From Micromonospora sp. CB01531 (GTDB lineage: Bacteria; Actinomycetota; Actinomycetes; Mycobacteriales; Micromonosporaceae): a stretch of DNA of 64,000 nt. The stretch spans positions 62,001-126,000 of the forward strand of contig NZ_LWLS01000094.1 in the NCBI RefSeq assembly GCF_001905095.1. Direction: 5' to 3'. The translations under genes were made by a program, and so were the position numbers. The notes beneath the pieces were generated by a model that saw only the letters and a program-made list of their open reading frames with translations, did no database searches and was not told where the DNA came from. Shown piece by piece: positions 7,947-15,943 of this stretch. Every line of letters starts with the position of its first letter. The stretch's first letter is position 1.

Positions 7947-8654
7947 GTGAGCGAGCGGAGCGAGACCCGGCAGCCGCCGGGGTGGCTGGACCCCCTGCTC
8001 GACCGCCTCGGCACCGCCCGGGCCGAGGACTTCACCCGGCTCACCACTCCAGAGAGCGGCGGCCGGGAGAGCGCGGTGCTGGTGCTGCTCGGTGAGGAGC
8101 CGGGGGCCGGCCCGGACGTGCTGCTCCTCCAGCGCGCCGCAACGCTGCGCAACCACGCCGGGCAGCCGGCCTTCCCCGGCGGCGCGGCCGACCCGGAGGA
8201 CGCCGACGCCAGAGCCACCGCGCTGCGCGAGGCGAACGAGGAGGTCGGGCTCGACCCGGGCAGCGTCACCGTGCTGGCCGAGCTGCCCCGGCTCTGGATC
8301 CCGGTCAGCGACTTCGTGGTCACCCCGGTGCTCGCCTGGTGGCACGCCCCGCACCCGGTGCACCCCCGCGAGCCGGCCGAGGTGGCGCACGTCGCCCGGC
8401 TGCCGGTCGCCGAGCTGGTCGACCCGGAGAACCGGATGCGGGTACGCCATCCGAGCGGCTGGATCGGACCGGCCTTCTCGGTACGCGGGATGCTGGTCTG
8501 GGGCTTCACCGCCGGGGTGCTGAACACGCTGCTGGAGATGGGCGGCTGGGCCCGTCCGTGGCCGCGTTCCCGGGTGGTGGAGCTGCCCCCGACCGGGGCC
8601 GCCCCGGCGCCCTCGGCCGGCACCGACGAGGTCGACGAGAGCCCGGTCCGCTGA
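7947..8654 (+). CDS. CoA-pyrophosphatase-type NUDIX hydrolase
   Basis: About 235 residues. The UPF0035/NudL signature LLLQRAATLRNHAGQPAFPGG (region about residues 57-78) runs into a Nudix box of the form GGAADPED...REANEEVGL that supplies the metal-binding glutamates. Family members hydrolyse CoA and its derivatives to 4'-phosphopantetheine and 3',5'-ADP. The first eight residues (VSERSETR) are encoded by repeat sequence, so they are probably not conserved. Position between the TlpA-like gene and marP matches Rv3672c of M. tuberculosis. Confidence 0.85.
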   Translation: MSERSETRQPPGWLDPLLDRLGTARAEDFTRLTTPESGGRESAVLVLLGEEPGAGPDVLLLQRAATLRNHAGQPAFPGGAADPEDADARATALREANEEVGLDPGSVTVLAELPRLWIPVSDFVVTPVLAWWHAPHPVHPREPAEVAHVARLPVAELVDPENRMRVRHPSGWIGPAFSVRGMLVWGFTAGVLNTLLEMGGWARPWPRSRVVELPPTGAAPAPSAGTDEVDESPVR

Positions 8655-8728
8655 GCCGTCGCGGTGACCTCCACCGACCGGACGGTCACGTTCCGCGAGC
8701 GCTGAGCCCCGGGCGGGCCGGCTGCCCG

Positions 8729-8734
8729 TACCCT
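8729..8734 (+). promoter_or_regulatory. -10 box for leaderless marP
   Basis: TACCCT followed by 6 nt and the GTG at 8741, with no ribosome site. MarP therefore seems to have its own promoter despite the operon upstream. Confidence 0.5.
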
Positions 8735-8740
8735 TGACGG

Positions 8741-9919
8741 GTGTCGGCCGTGGATCTGGTCCTGCTTCTGCTCATGCTCGTGTTCGCGATCAGCGGATAC
8801 CGCCAGGGCTTCGTCATCGGGGCGCTGTCCTTCTCCGGCTTCTTCCTCGGCGCGTTGCTGGGGCTCCAGGTCGGCCCGCTGGCGGCCCGGCAGTTCACCG
8901 ACAGCGGCGCCCGGGTGCTGATCTCCCTGGTGGCGATCTTCGGGCTCGCCGTGATCGGCCAGGCGCTCGCCGGCTGGCTCGGCGCCAACCTGCGGGCCGC
9001 GATCACCGGCCGCGCCGGGCGGAAGATCGACGACATCGGCGGGGCGCTCATCTCGGTCTTCGCGGTCATGCTGGTGGCCTGGCTGGTGGCGGTGCCGCTG
9101 GGCTCCTCGTCTCTGCCCTGGCTGGCCTCCTCGGTCCGCAACAGCGCCCTGCTCACCGTGGTCGACCGGGTCTTGCCCGACAAGGCGCAGCAGCTCTCCA
9201 CGGCGCTGCGCGACACGGTCGACACCAATGGCTTCCCGGACGTCTTCGGTGACCTGGCACCGACCCGCGCCCGCCAGGTCGCCCCGCCGGACCCGGCGCT
9301 GGCCGGCTCCGAGGTGGTGGCGAACAGCCAGCGGTCGGTGGTGAAGGTGCTGGGCTCCGCGCCGGGCTGCGCCCGCCGCATCGAGGGCTCCGGCTTCGTG
9401 TACGCGGACGACCGGGTGATGACCAACGCGCACGTGGTGGCGGGCACCCGCTCGGTGGCGGTGGAGCTGCGCGGCGAGCGGTACGACGGCGAGGTGGTCG
9501 TCTACGACCCGGCCCGGGACCTGGCCGTGCTGCACGTGCCGGGGCTGCCCGGTCCGTCGCTGCGCTTCGCCGCCGGGTCGGCCGGCAGCGGGGCGGACGC
9601 CATCGTGCTGGGCTTCCCCCTCGACGGCCCGTACGACGCCCGCCCGGCCCGGATCCGGGACGTCGACCGGATCACCGGGCCGGACATCTACTCCTCCGGG
9701 GACGTGACCCGGGAGATCTACACGATCCGGGCGCTGGTGCGCAGCGGCAACTCGGGCGGACCGCTGGTCTCCTCGAACGGGCTGGTGCTCGGGGTGATCT
9801 TCGCGGCGGCGGCCGACGACCCGAACACCGGCTTCGCGGTGACCGCCGCCGAGGCCCGGCCGGTGGCGCTGGCCGGCGCGGAGCGTAACCGGGCGGTCGG
9901 CACCGGCGACTGCACCTGA
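8741..9919 (+). CDS. marP: MarP-type membrane serine protease (CvpA-like membrane domain + trypsin domain)
   Basis: A 392-aa protein. Residues 1-130 form four membrane helices of the CvpA/colicin V type, beginning VDLVLLLLMLVFAISGYRQG. The periplasmic trypsin-like domain has the triad His in MTNAHVVAG (about 227), Asp in DPARDLAVL (about 262) and Ser in RSGNSGGPLVS (about 343). Two cysteines, one before the protease core (PGCARR) and one at the C-terminus (GDCT), could form the disulphide known to regulate MarP activity in mycobacteria, where the protein is needed for pH homeostasis under acid and oxidative stress. Convergent with the PAP2 gene. Confidence 0.9.
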   Translation: MSAVDLVLLLLMLVFAISGYRQGFVIGALSFSGFFLGALLGLQVGPLAARQFTDSGARVLISLVAIFGLAVIGQALAGWLGANLRAAITGRAGRKIDDIGGALISVFAVMLVAWLVAVPLGSSSLPWLASSVRNSALLTVVDRVLPDKAQQLSTALRDTVDTNGFPDVFGDLAPTRARQVAPPDPALAGSEVVANSQRSVVKVLGSAPGCARRIEGSGFVYADDRVMTNAHVVAGTRSVAVELRGERYDGEVVVYDPARDLAVLHVPGLPGPSLRFAAGSAGSGADAIVLGFPLDGPYDARPARIRDVDRITGPDIYSSGDVTREIYTIRALVRSGNSGGPLVSSNGLVLGVIFAAAADDPNTGFAVTAAEARPVALAGAERNRAVGTGDCT

Positions 9920-9977
9920 GCCGACCGGCGGCGCCCGACCGGCGCCGGCAGCCCACCTCCGGCGCGGCCGGATCGAC

Positions 9978-10766
9978 CTACAGTTGCGTGCCGTTCCGGC
10001 GGGGATCGGCGAGTTCCGGCTCGACACCCTCGCGGACGGTCCGCGCCCGGCGGTGACCGGTCCGGGCCCGCCACGTGCTGAAGGCGGCCGTGGTGGCGGC
10101 GAGCACCGCCAGGCCGAGCAGCCACCCGCCCACCACGTCGCTGGTCCAGTGCACCCCGAGCGCGATCCGGCTGAGGCCGGTCACCACGGCGATCAGCACC
10201 GCCGCGGTCCAGAGCGACCAGCGCAGCAGCCGCCGGCCCCGGGTGAACGGTAGGAAGACCAGCAGCAGCACCCCGGCGGCCAGGGTCGCGTTCAACGCGT
10301 GCCCGGACGGGAAGGCGAACCCGGCCACCCGGGCCACCGGGTCGAGCAGGTCCGGCCGCTGCCGGCCGACCAGCACCTTGAGCAGGGCGCCGAGCAGTCC
10401 GCCGACGGTCATCGTGGTGACCACCCAGAGGGCCAGTCGCCGGGCCCGGCGGAGCAGCAGCCAGGCCACCACGACCGCCGTGGCGGCGCGCAGCGGGTTG
10501 GGCGCGAAGACGTCCGTCCAGACGCTCATCAGCCGCACCCATGCCGGGTGGTGGAGGGCGTACCGGTGCAGCGCGTCGGTGACCGTGACATCCAGCCGGA
10601 ACAGGGGCGGCCAGGCGGCCAGCACCAGGAGCGACAGCAGGGCGAACGGCACCAGCACCAGGAACGCCGCGGCGGCGGCCAGGGTGAGCCGGAGCCCCAG
10701 CGAATCGTCCGGGTCCAATCGGCGGGTCCGCCAAGACCGCTGGCCGCCCGCAGCCGACGCTTTCAT
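9978..10766 (-). CDS. PAP2-family membrane phosphatase
   Basis: A 262-aa integral membrane protein with about six hydrophobic segments. The three phosphatase motifs are visible: KVLVGRQRP (KxxxxxxRP), FPSGHALN (PSGH) and SRIALGVHWTSDVVGG (SRxxxxxHxxxD). Members dephosphorylate lipid phosphates such as undecaprenyl pyrophosphate or phosphatidate at the outer face. The ATG at 10766 is chosen because the open frame upstream is a shadow of the mycosin gene; a TAGTGG box lies 7 nt before it. Not obviously linked functionally to the ESX remnants upstream. Confidence 0.85.
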   Translation of the reverse strand: MKASAAGGQRSWRTRRLDPDDSLGLRLTLAAAAAFLVLVPFALLSLLVLAAWPPLFRLDVTVTDALHRYALHHPAWVRLMSVWTDVFAPNPLRAATAVVVAWLLLRRARRLALWVVTTMTVGGLLGALLKVLVGRQRPDLLDPVARVAGFAFPSGHALNATLAAGVLLLVFLPFTRGRRLLRWSLWTAAVLIAVVTGLSRIALGVHWTSDVVGGWLLGLAVLAATTAAFSTWRARTGHRRARTVREGVEPELADPRRNGTQL

Positions 10767-10813
10767 GTGCTGACCACTACCCACGGCAGCTCCCGGCCAG
10801 ACCGCGGGCCGGG

Positions 10814-12127
10814 TCAGCGGCGCGACTGGCGGAACCGGCGGACCACCAGCGCGGCACCGGTGACCAGGGCGACGAACAGGGCGAGCCCGGTCCAGAGCCG
10901 CTCCGGCGCCGGGTCGTCGGTCTGGCCGGCCGGGTGGGCCGCCCACGGGGGCTGCTTCTTCGGCGCGGCGAAGCCGAACGGATTGGCGCCCTGCCCGGCG
11001 GCGGCCCGGGTGTCCGGCCCGGTGCCGGGTGCCGGGCCGAAGCCCACCACCCCGGGGGAGTCGTTGTCGTCGAGCGGGTTGCGCCCCACCGACGGCACGT
11101 CGGTGGTCAGCGCGGCCACCGGGTCCACCATGCCGTAGCCGAACCGGTCGTCGCGGCCGGTCGGGCCCAGGTCCCGCGCGGTCCTGATGATCCGGTTGAC
11201 GACGTCCCCGGCGGACATCTGCGGGTACCGGGCACGGATCAGGGCGGCGGTCGCCGCGACCAGCGGGGAAGCGAAGCTGGTGCCCTGGACCCGCCAGTAG
11301 CCGTTGTCGGGGCGGGCTCCGTAGAGCGCGGTCGCGGGCGCGGTGACCACGGTCTCGTGGCCGGTGATCGAGCCGGACCACAGGTTCTTGGTGTTGCGTT
11401 CCAGGCCGGCCACGGCGATCACGCCCGGCTCCCGGGCTGGGTACCAGACCTTGGGGCTGTTCGAGGTGGCCAGGTTGCCGGTGCAGGCGACCACCACGAC
11501 GTCGCGGGCGAAGGCGTAGTCGAGGGCGGCGGCCAGGGCGGGGCTGTCGCTGCTGCCGCCGAGGGACAGGTTGATCACGCGGGCGCCGTTGTCGACCGCC
11601 CAGCGCACCCCCTTGGCGACGATCATCGCGTCGTCGTACCGGTTCTCGTCGTCGAGCACCCGGACCGGGAGGATCTTGGCATCGGGCGCGAGGCCGACCA
11701 CGCCCCGGTCGTCGTCGGCGCGTCCGGCGATCAGCCCGGCGACCGTGGTGCCATGACCCACCGGGTCCGGGCCGTCGGCCCCGTCGGGCGAGACCAGGTC
11801 GATGCCGGGGAGCACCTGGCCGGCCAGGTCCGGATGGGAACCGTCCACTCCGGAGTCGATGACCGCGACCACCACACCGCGTCCGGTCGACCCACGCCAG
11901 GCCGTCTTCGCCCGCAGCTCGTCGAGCTGCCATTGCTCCTCGCGGACCTGGTCCACCTGGCTGGGCGCCGGCGACAGCCAGGCCGGCCCCGGGGCGGCGG
12001 TGGCCGGGGCGGCGTGCGCGGGCGGGGCCAGCGGGCCGGCCACGGTGGCGAGCGCACCCGCCGCACCGAGCAGCGCGCGCCCGACGAGCCGTCGGGCCGC
12101 CCTCGCTGACTGCCGATCCCCGGTCAC
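10814..12127 (-). CDS. mycP: Type VII secretion mycosin (S8 subtilisin-like protease, MycP family)
   Basis: A 437-aa membrane-anchored subtilisin. A signal peptide (RALLGAAGALATVAGPLAPPAHA) precedes the N-terminal extension wrapping the protease, as in mycosins. The triad is Asp in VVVAVIDSGVDGSHPD, His in VGHGTTVAGLIAG and Ser in GTSFASPLVAA, all intact. A Pro-rich linker leads to one C-terminal helix, LWTGLALFVALVTGAALVVRR. MycP proteins stabilise and process ESX secretion complexes. The GTG at 12127 fits the signal peptide; a TAATCT box lies about 40 nt upstream. Its only ESX neighbour is the broken eccC, so it may be an orphan or serve an ESX locus elsewhere. Confidence 0.85.
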   Translation of the reverse strand: MTGDRQSARAARRLVGRALLGAAGALATVAGPLAPPAHAAPATAAPGPAWLSPAPSQVDQVREEQWQLDELRAKTAWRGSTGRGVVVAVIDSGVDGSHPDLAGQVLPGIDLVSPDGADGPDPVGHGTTVAGLIAGRADDDRGVVGLAPDAKILPVRVLDDENRYDDAMIVAKGVRWAVDNGARVINLSLGGSSDSPALAAALDYAFARDVVVVACTGNLATSNSPKVWYPAREPGVIAVAGLERNTKNLWSGSITGHETVVTAPATALYGARPDNGYWRVQGTSFASPLVAATAALIRARYPQMSAGDVVNRIIRTARDLGPTGRDDRFGYGMVDPVAALTTDVPSVGRNPLDDNDSPGVVGFGPAPGTGPDTRAAAGQGANPFGFAAPKKQPPWAAHPAGQTDDPAPERLWTGLALFVALVTGAALVVRRFRQSRR

Positions 12128-12213
12128 TTTCCCCAGCCGTTCATCGCCACCGAAACATGCTGCTCGGAGATTACCGGTTTTCCCGTACGGCACGGTGCCG
12201 GTCACGGACACCG

Positions 12214-15189
12214 TCACCCGGCCGGCAGGTGGGCCAGCTGCACCAGGCGTACGCCTCCCGGCGGGTGACCAGGCGGCCCCGGCCGGGCGGCAGCGGACCG
12301 GCCTTCACCTGATCGACGAGCGGGCCCTCCTCCGGGGCGCCCGACATCACCAGACCGGCGGTGGAGAGTTCCCGCAGCCGCTGGATGATCGGCTCGTACG
12401 AGGTCCGGCCGGCACCGCCGGAGCGGCGGGCCAGCACCAGGTGCAGGCCGACATCCCGGGCGTGCGGCAGGTGCTCCTCCAAAGCCCACAACGGGTTGCT
12501 GGGGCCACCGGCCACCAGGTCGTAGTCGTCCACCAGCACGAACAGCTCGGGCCCGGTCCACCAGGACCGGCTGCGCAGCTCGGCCGGGGTGACCTCCGGC
12601 CCGGGGAGGCGCCCCTGCAGGTAGCCGGCCGCCGACTCGATCAGCTCGGTGGTGTGCGGCGCGGCCGTGCCGTACCCGATCAGGTGCGCCGTCTCGATCG
12701 TGCCGATCAGGCTGCGCCGGTAGTCCACCAGGATTACCCGGGCCTGCTCCGGGGAGAACCGGTTGACGATCGAGGTGGCTAGCGCGCGCAGGAACGACGA
12801 CTTGCCGCACTCGGCGTCGCCGAAGACCACGAAGTTCGGCTCGGTGGCGAAGTCCAGCACCACCGGGCGCAGGTCCGCCTCGGCCACCCCGATCGGGAAG
12901 GCCAGCCCGCTGGTCGCCTGCTGGTCCAGCTCGGCGTACGGCAGCACCGGCGGGAGCAGCCGGACCCGGGGCGCGGAGGGCCCGGCCCAGGCCCCGGCGA
13001 CCGCCTTGACCAGGTCGGTGGTCTCCGCGCCCAGGCCGGCCACGCGCGGCTCGGCGGCGAGGAAGTGCAGGCCGCTCGCGGTGATCCCGCATCCCGGCTG
13101 CTCCTCCGGCACGGTCGCGGCGACCGGTCGCTTCACCACCACCGAGTCGGCCGGGTCGCCGAGGCGCAGTTCCAGCCGCGAGCCGAAGAGGTCGCGGATC
13201 GCCGGCCGGAAGTCCGACCAGCGCAGGGCGGTGGCCACCACGTGCACCCCGTAGGCCAGGCCCCGGGTGGCCAACTCGGTGACCAGCGGCTCCAGGTCCT
13301 CGTGGTCGTTGCGCAGGCTGTTCCAGCCGTCCACGAACCAGGAAGACGTCGCCGAACGGGTCGATGCCCGGCTGCCCGCCGGCCAGCGCCGCCGCCCGCC
13401 GCCGGCGCCAGGCCGCCATCGACTCCACGCCCGCCTCGGCGAAGCGCCGCTCCCGCTCGGCCAGCAGGGCGGCGATCTCGCCCACGGTCCGGCGTACGGC
13501 GGTGGCGTCGGCGCGCCCGCTGACCCCGCCCACGTGCGGCAGGTCGCGCAGCGCGGCGAGCGCCCCCGCCGAGGTCCAGGCAGTAGACCTGTGCCTCGGC
13601 CGGGGTGTGGGTGAGCGCCAGCGCGCAGATCAGCGTCCGCAGCAGGGTGGACCGGCCGCTGCGGGTGGTGCCGACCACGGCGACGTGCCCGGCCGCCCCG
13701 TCCAGGGCCAGCCAGTACAGGTCCCGCCGCTGCTCGAGCGGTTTGTCCACCACGGCCACCGGCACCTGGAGGGCGCCGTGCAGCTCGGGGTTGCCCACGG
13801 CCAGCCCGCGAACCGAGTCGGGACCCACCGGACCGAACAGCTCGTCCAGGGCGGGGGACTCGTCCAGCGGCGGCAGCCACACCTGGTGCGCCGGCGGGCC
13901 CTGCCCGGCCAGCCGCCCGACCAGCAGGTCGAGCAGGGACTCGGTCACCTCCTCCGCGGCGGGGAGCGCGGCCGGGGCGGCCGGTTCGGGCAACGGCACG
14001 GGATGGGTGGAGAAGGTGTGCAGCCGGGGCGGGCCGGCGCCGGGCGTACCCGCCGCGTCGGACCGGCGGCGCACCGGGCCGGAGACGTACGCGGCCTTGA
14101 ACCGGACCAGCGGGTCGGTGCCCGAGCGCAGGTAGCCGTGCCCGGGGGAGCGGGGCAACTCGTGCGCGTCCGGCACCCCGAGCACCGTCCGGGACTCCAG
14201 CGCCGAGAAGGTCCGCAAGCCGATCCGGTACGACAGGTGCGTGTCCAGCCCGCGCAGCCGCCCCTCCTCCAACCGCTGCGAGGCCAGCAGCAGGTGTCCG
14301 CCGCGCGACCGGCCGACCCGGCCGATCTGGACGAAGAGGTCGATGAAGTCCGACTTGGCCGAGAGCAGTTCGGAGAACTCGTCGCAGATGAGCAGCAGCG
14401 ACGGCAGCGGGGCGAGTGGGCTGCCGGCCGCCCGGGCCCGCTCGTAGTCGCGCAGGCTGGCGAAGTTGCCGGCCCGGCGAAGCAGCTCCTGTCGGCGCGT
14501 CAGCTCACCGTTGATCGCGTCGACCATGCGGTCGACCAGGGGCAGCGCGTCGGCCAGGTTGGTGATCACCACGGAGGTGTGCGGCAGCCGCTCGAAGGGC
14601 GCGAAGGTGGCCCCGCCCTTGAAGTCGACCAGGACGAAGTTGAGCTGCTCCGAGCTGTGCGTGGCGGCCAGCCCGAGCACCAGCGTCCGGAGCAGCTCCG
14701 ATTTTCCGGAGCCGGTCGCGCCGATGAGCAGGCCGTGCGGGCCCATGCCGTCCTGCGCGGACTCCTTGAGGTCCAGCTCTATCGCGCCGCCGTCGGCGCC
14801 CACCCCGATCGGCACCCGCAGCCGGTCCCGGGCGGCTCGGGGGGCCCAGCCCTGCTCGGCCGTGAAGTTCTCCGGGTCACCGGTGCCGAGCAGCTCGGGC
14901 AGGCCGGGTTCGGCGCCGGGCGGGGCGTCGGGTCCGCGTACCGTGCCGGCGAGCCGCAGCGGCGCGAGCCGGCGGGCGACGGCCTCGGCGTCGGCGAGGG
15001 CCAGCCCGTCCGCGGTGCCGACCTCGGCGTGCCCCTCGGCGGAGTGCGAATGCAGCCGGCCGTCGGCCAGGTCGAGCAGGAGGGCGTACCGGTCGAGCAG
15101 GCGGGGCGGCGGGGGTCCAGATCGAGCACGGTGACCGCGTCAATGCCGGTGGTGTCCCTGGTGCCGGTGGCCTGCGCGGTGCTCGACCT
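12214..15189 (-). pseudogene. eccC: eccC (ESX/type VII secretion ATPase) remnant with four frameshifts and no N-terminus
   Basis: Three FtsK/SpoIIIE ATPase domains are recognisable: GATGSGKSELL with LLLICDEFSELL (first), VVGTTRSGRSTLLRTL (second) and FGDAECGKSSFLRAL with LFVLVDDYDLV (third). The reading frame is broken four times. Near 15113 a C run is one short (frame of IDAVTVLDLD to frame of LLDRYALLLDLADGRL). At 13563-13567 there is one extra base before ALAALRDLPHVGGV. At 13336-13337 one extra T (sense strand) splits DVFLV from VDGWNSLRNDH. Near 12255 one G is missing before the C-terminal VRLVQLAHLPAG. The usual N-terminal membrane helices and a start codon are absent. All neighbouring genes are intact, which argues for a true pseudogene rather than bad sequence. 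Confidence 0.8.
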
Positions 15190-15237
15190 CTACGACCGGG
15201 CCCGCGGGCTGCTCGGCTGACCACCGGCCCCAACGCG

Positions 15238-15273
15238 CGGGCCCGGGTCGCTCGGCTGAGCGGCCCGGGCCCG
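15238..15273 (-). terminator. Strong hairpin terminator downstream of ppa
   Basis: Two 15-nt arms, CGGGCCCGGGTCGCT and AGCGGCCCGGGCCCG, pair with a single T-G wobble around a 6-nt loop. The hairpin starts 14 nt past the ppa stop codon. No U-tract, as is common in high-GC actinobacteria. Confidence 0.8.
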
Positions 15274-15286
15274 TCGACGTCGAAGA

Positions 15287-15787
15287 TCAGTGCTCGCCGC
15301 GCTCGGCGGCCTCCTTGGCGCGCTGGTACGAGGCCTGGATCTCGGCCTCGGCCTCGGTACGGCCCACCCAGGTCGCGCCCTCGACCGACTTGCCCGGTTC
15401 GAGGTCCTTGTACACCTCGAAGAAGTGCTGGATCTCCAGCCGGTCGAACTCGCCCAGGTGGTGGATGTCCCGCAGGTGCTCCTGGCGCGGGTCCTCGTAG
15501 GGGACGCAGAGGACCTTGTCGTCGCCGCCCTTCTCGTCCGTCATCCGGAACATGCCGATGGTGCGGCAGCGGATCAGGCAGCCCGGGAAGGTGGGCTCGG
15601 GGACCAGCACCAGCGCGTCCAGCGGGTCGCCGTCCTCGCCCAGGGTGCCCTCGATGAAGCCGTAGTCAGCCGGGTACTGCGTGGAGGTGAAGAGGGTGCG
15701 GTCCAGCCGGATCCGGCCGGTCGCGTGGTCCACCTCGTACTTGTTGCGGTGACCCTTGGGGATCTCAACCGTGACGTCGAAATCCAT
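15287..15787 (-). CDS. ppa: Inorganic pyrophosphatase (family I)
   Basis: A 166-aa soluble enzyme that hydrolyses pyrophosphate and so pulls biosynthetic reactions forward. Family I signatures include VEIPKGHRNKYEVD, YPADYGFIEGT, the metal-binding DGDPLDALVLV (the D(S/G)DPxD motif) and CVPYEDPR. Length is typical for bacterial family I. The ATG at 15787 has a GAGGGAG ribosome site. Transcribed away from dacB; the same ppa/dacB neighbourhood is seen in M. tuberculosis (Rv3628/Rv3627c). Confidence 0.96.
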   Translation of the reverse strand: MDFDVTVEIPKGHRNKYEVDHATGRIRLDRTLFTSTQYPADYGFIEGTLGEDGDPLDALVLVPEPTFPGCLIRCRTIGMFRMTDEKGGDDKVLCVPYEDPRQEHLRDIHHLGEFDRLEIQHFFEVYKDLEPGKSVEGATWVGRTEAEAEIQASYQRAKEAAERGEH

Positions 15788-15889
15788 CTCGCACGCTCCC
15801 TCGTTTGCCCACGCTGGCTAACGGAAACCAGTGGCGCCGCTCCCGGGGAAGGGTGAATGACCCCCGCCGGCTCCGGCCGCCGCATAGTG

Positions 15890-15900
15890 TTCGGACCGAA
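15890..15900. promoter_or_regulatory. Palindrome in the ppa-dacB divergent promoter region
   Basis: TTCGG-A-CCGAA lies between the divergent starts of ppa (15787) and dacB (15944), and is flanked by two TAGTGT hexamers (15885-15890 and 15902-15907) that resemble -10 boxes for dacB. It may bind a regulator; there is no further evidence. Confidence 0.3.
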
Positions 15901-15943
15901 GTAGTGTCACCCAGGGTGCTTTTGAGCGGGGGAGGAGGGGGTC

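Noticed and set aside
6812..10027. Very long minus-strand open frame (over 1,000 codons) opposite nth, tlpA, nudix and marP
   Set aside because: Low-complexity Arg/Pro/Gly translation without motifs. It is the antisense shadow of four well-supported genes, as expected at this GC content. The same applies to the long frames opposite ftsH, virB4, nadB and the Trp-rich protein.
15131..15220. Plus-strand frame ending MPVVSLVPVACAVLDLYDR near the eccC truncation
   Set aside because: It reads like a C-terminal fragment of some gene and has good third-position G/C, but it overlaps the eccC remnant, has no recognisable family and no start. It may mark a rearrangement breakpoint, but cannot be called.
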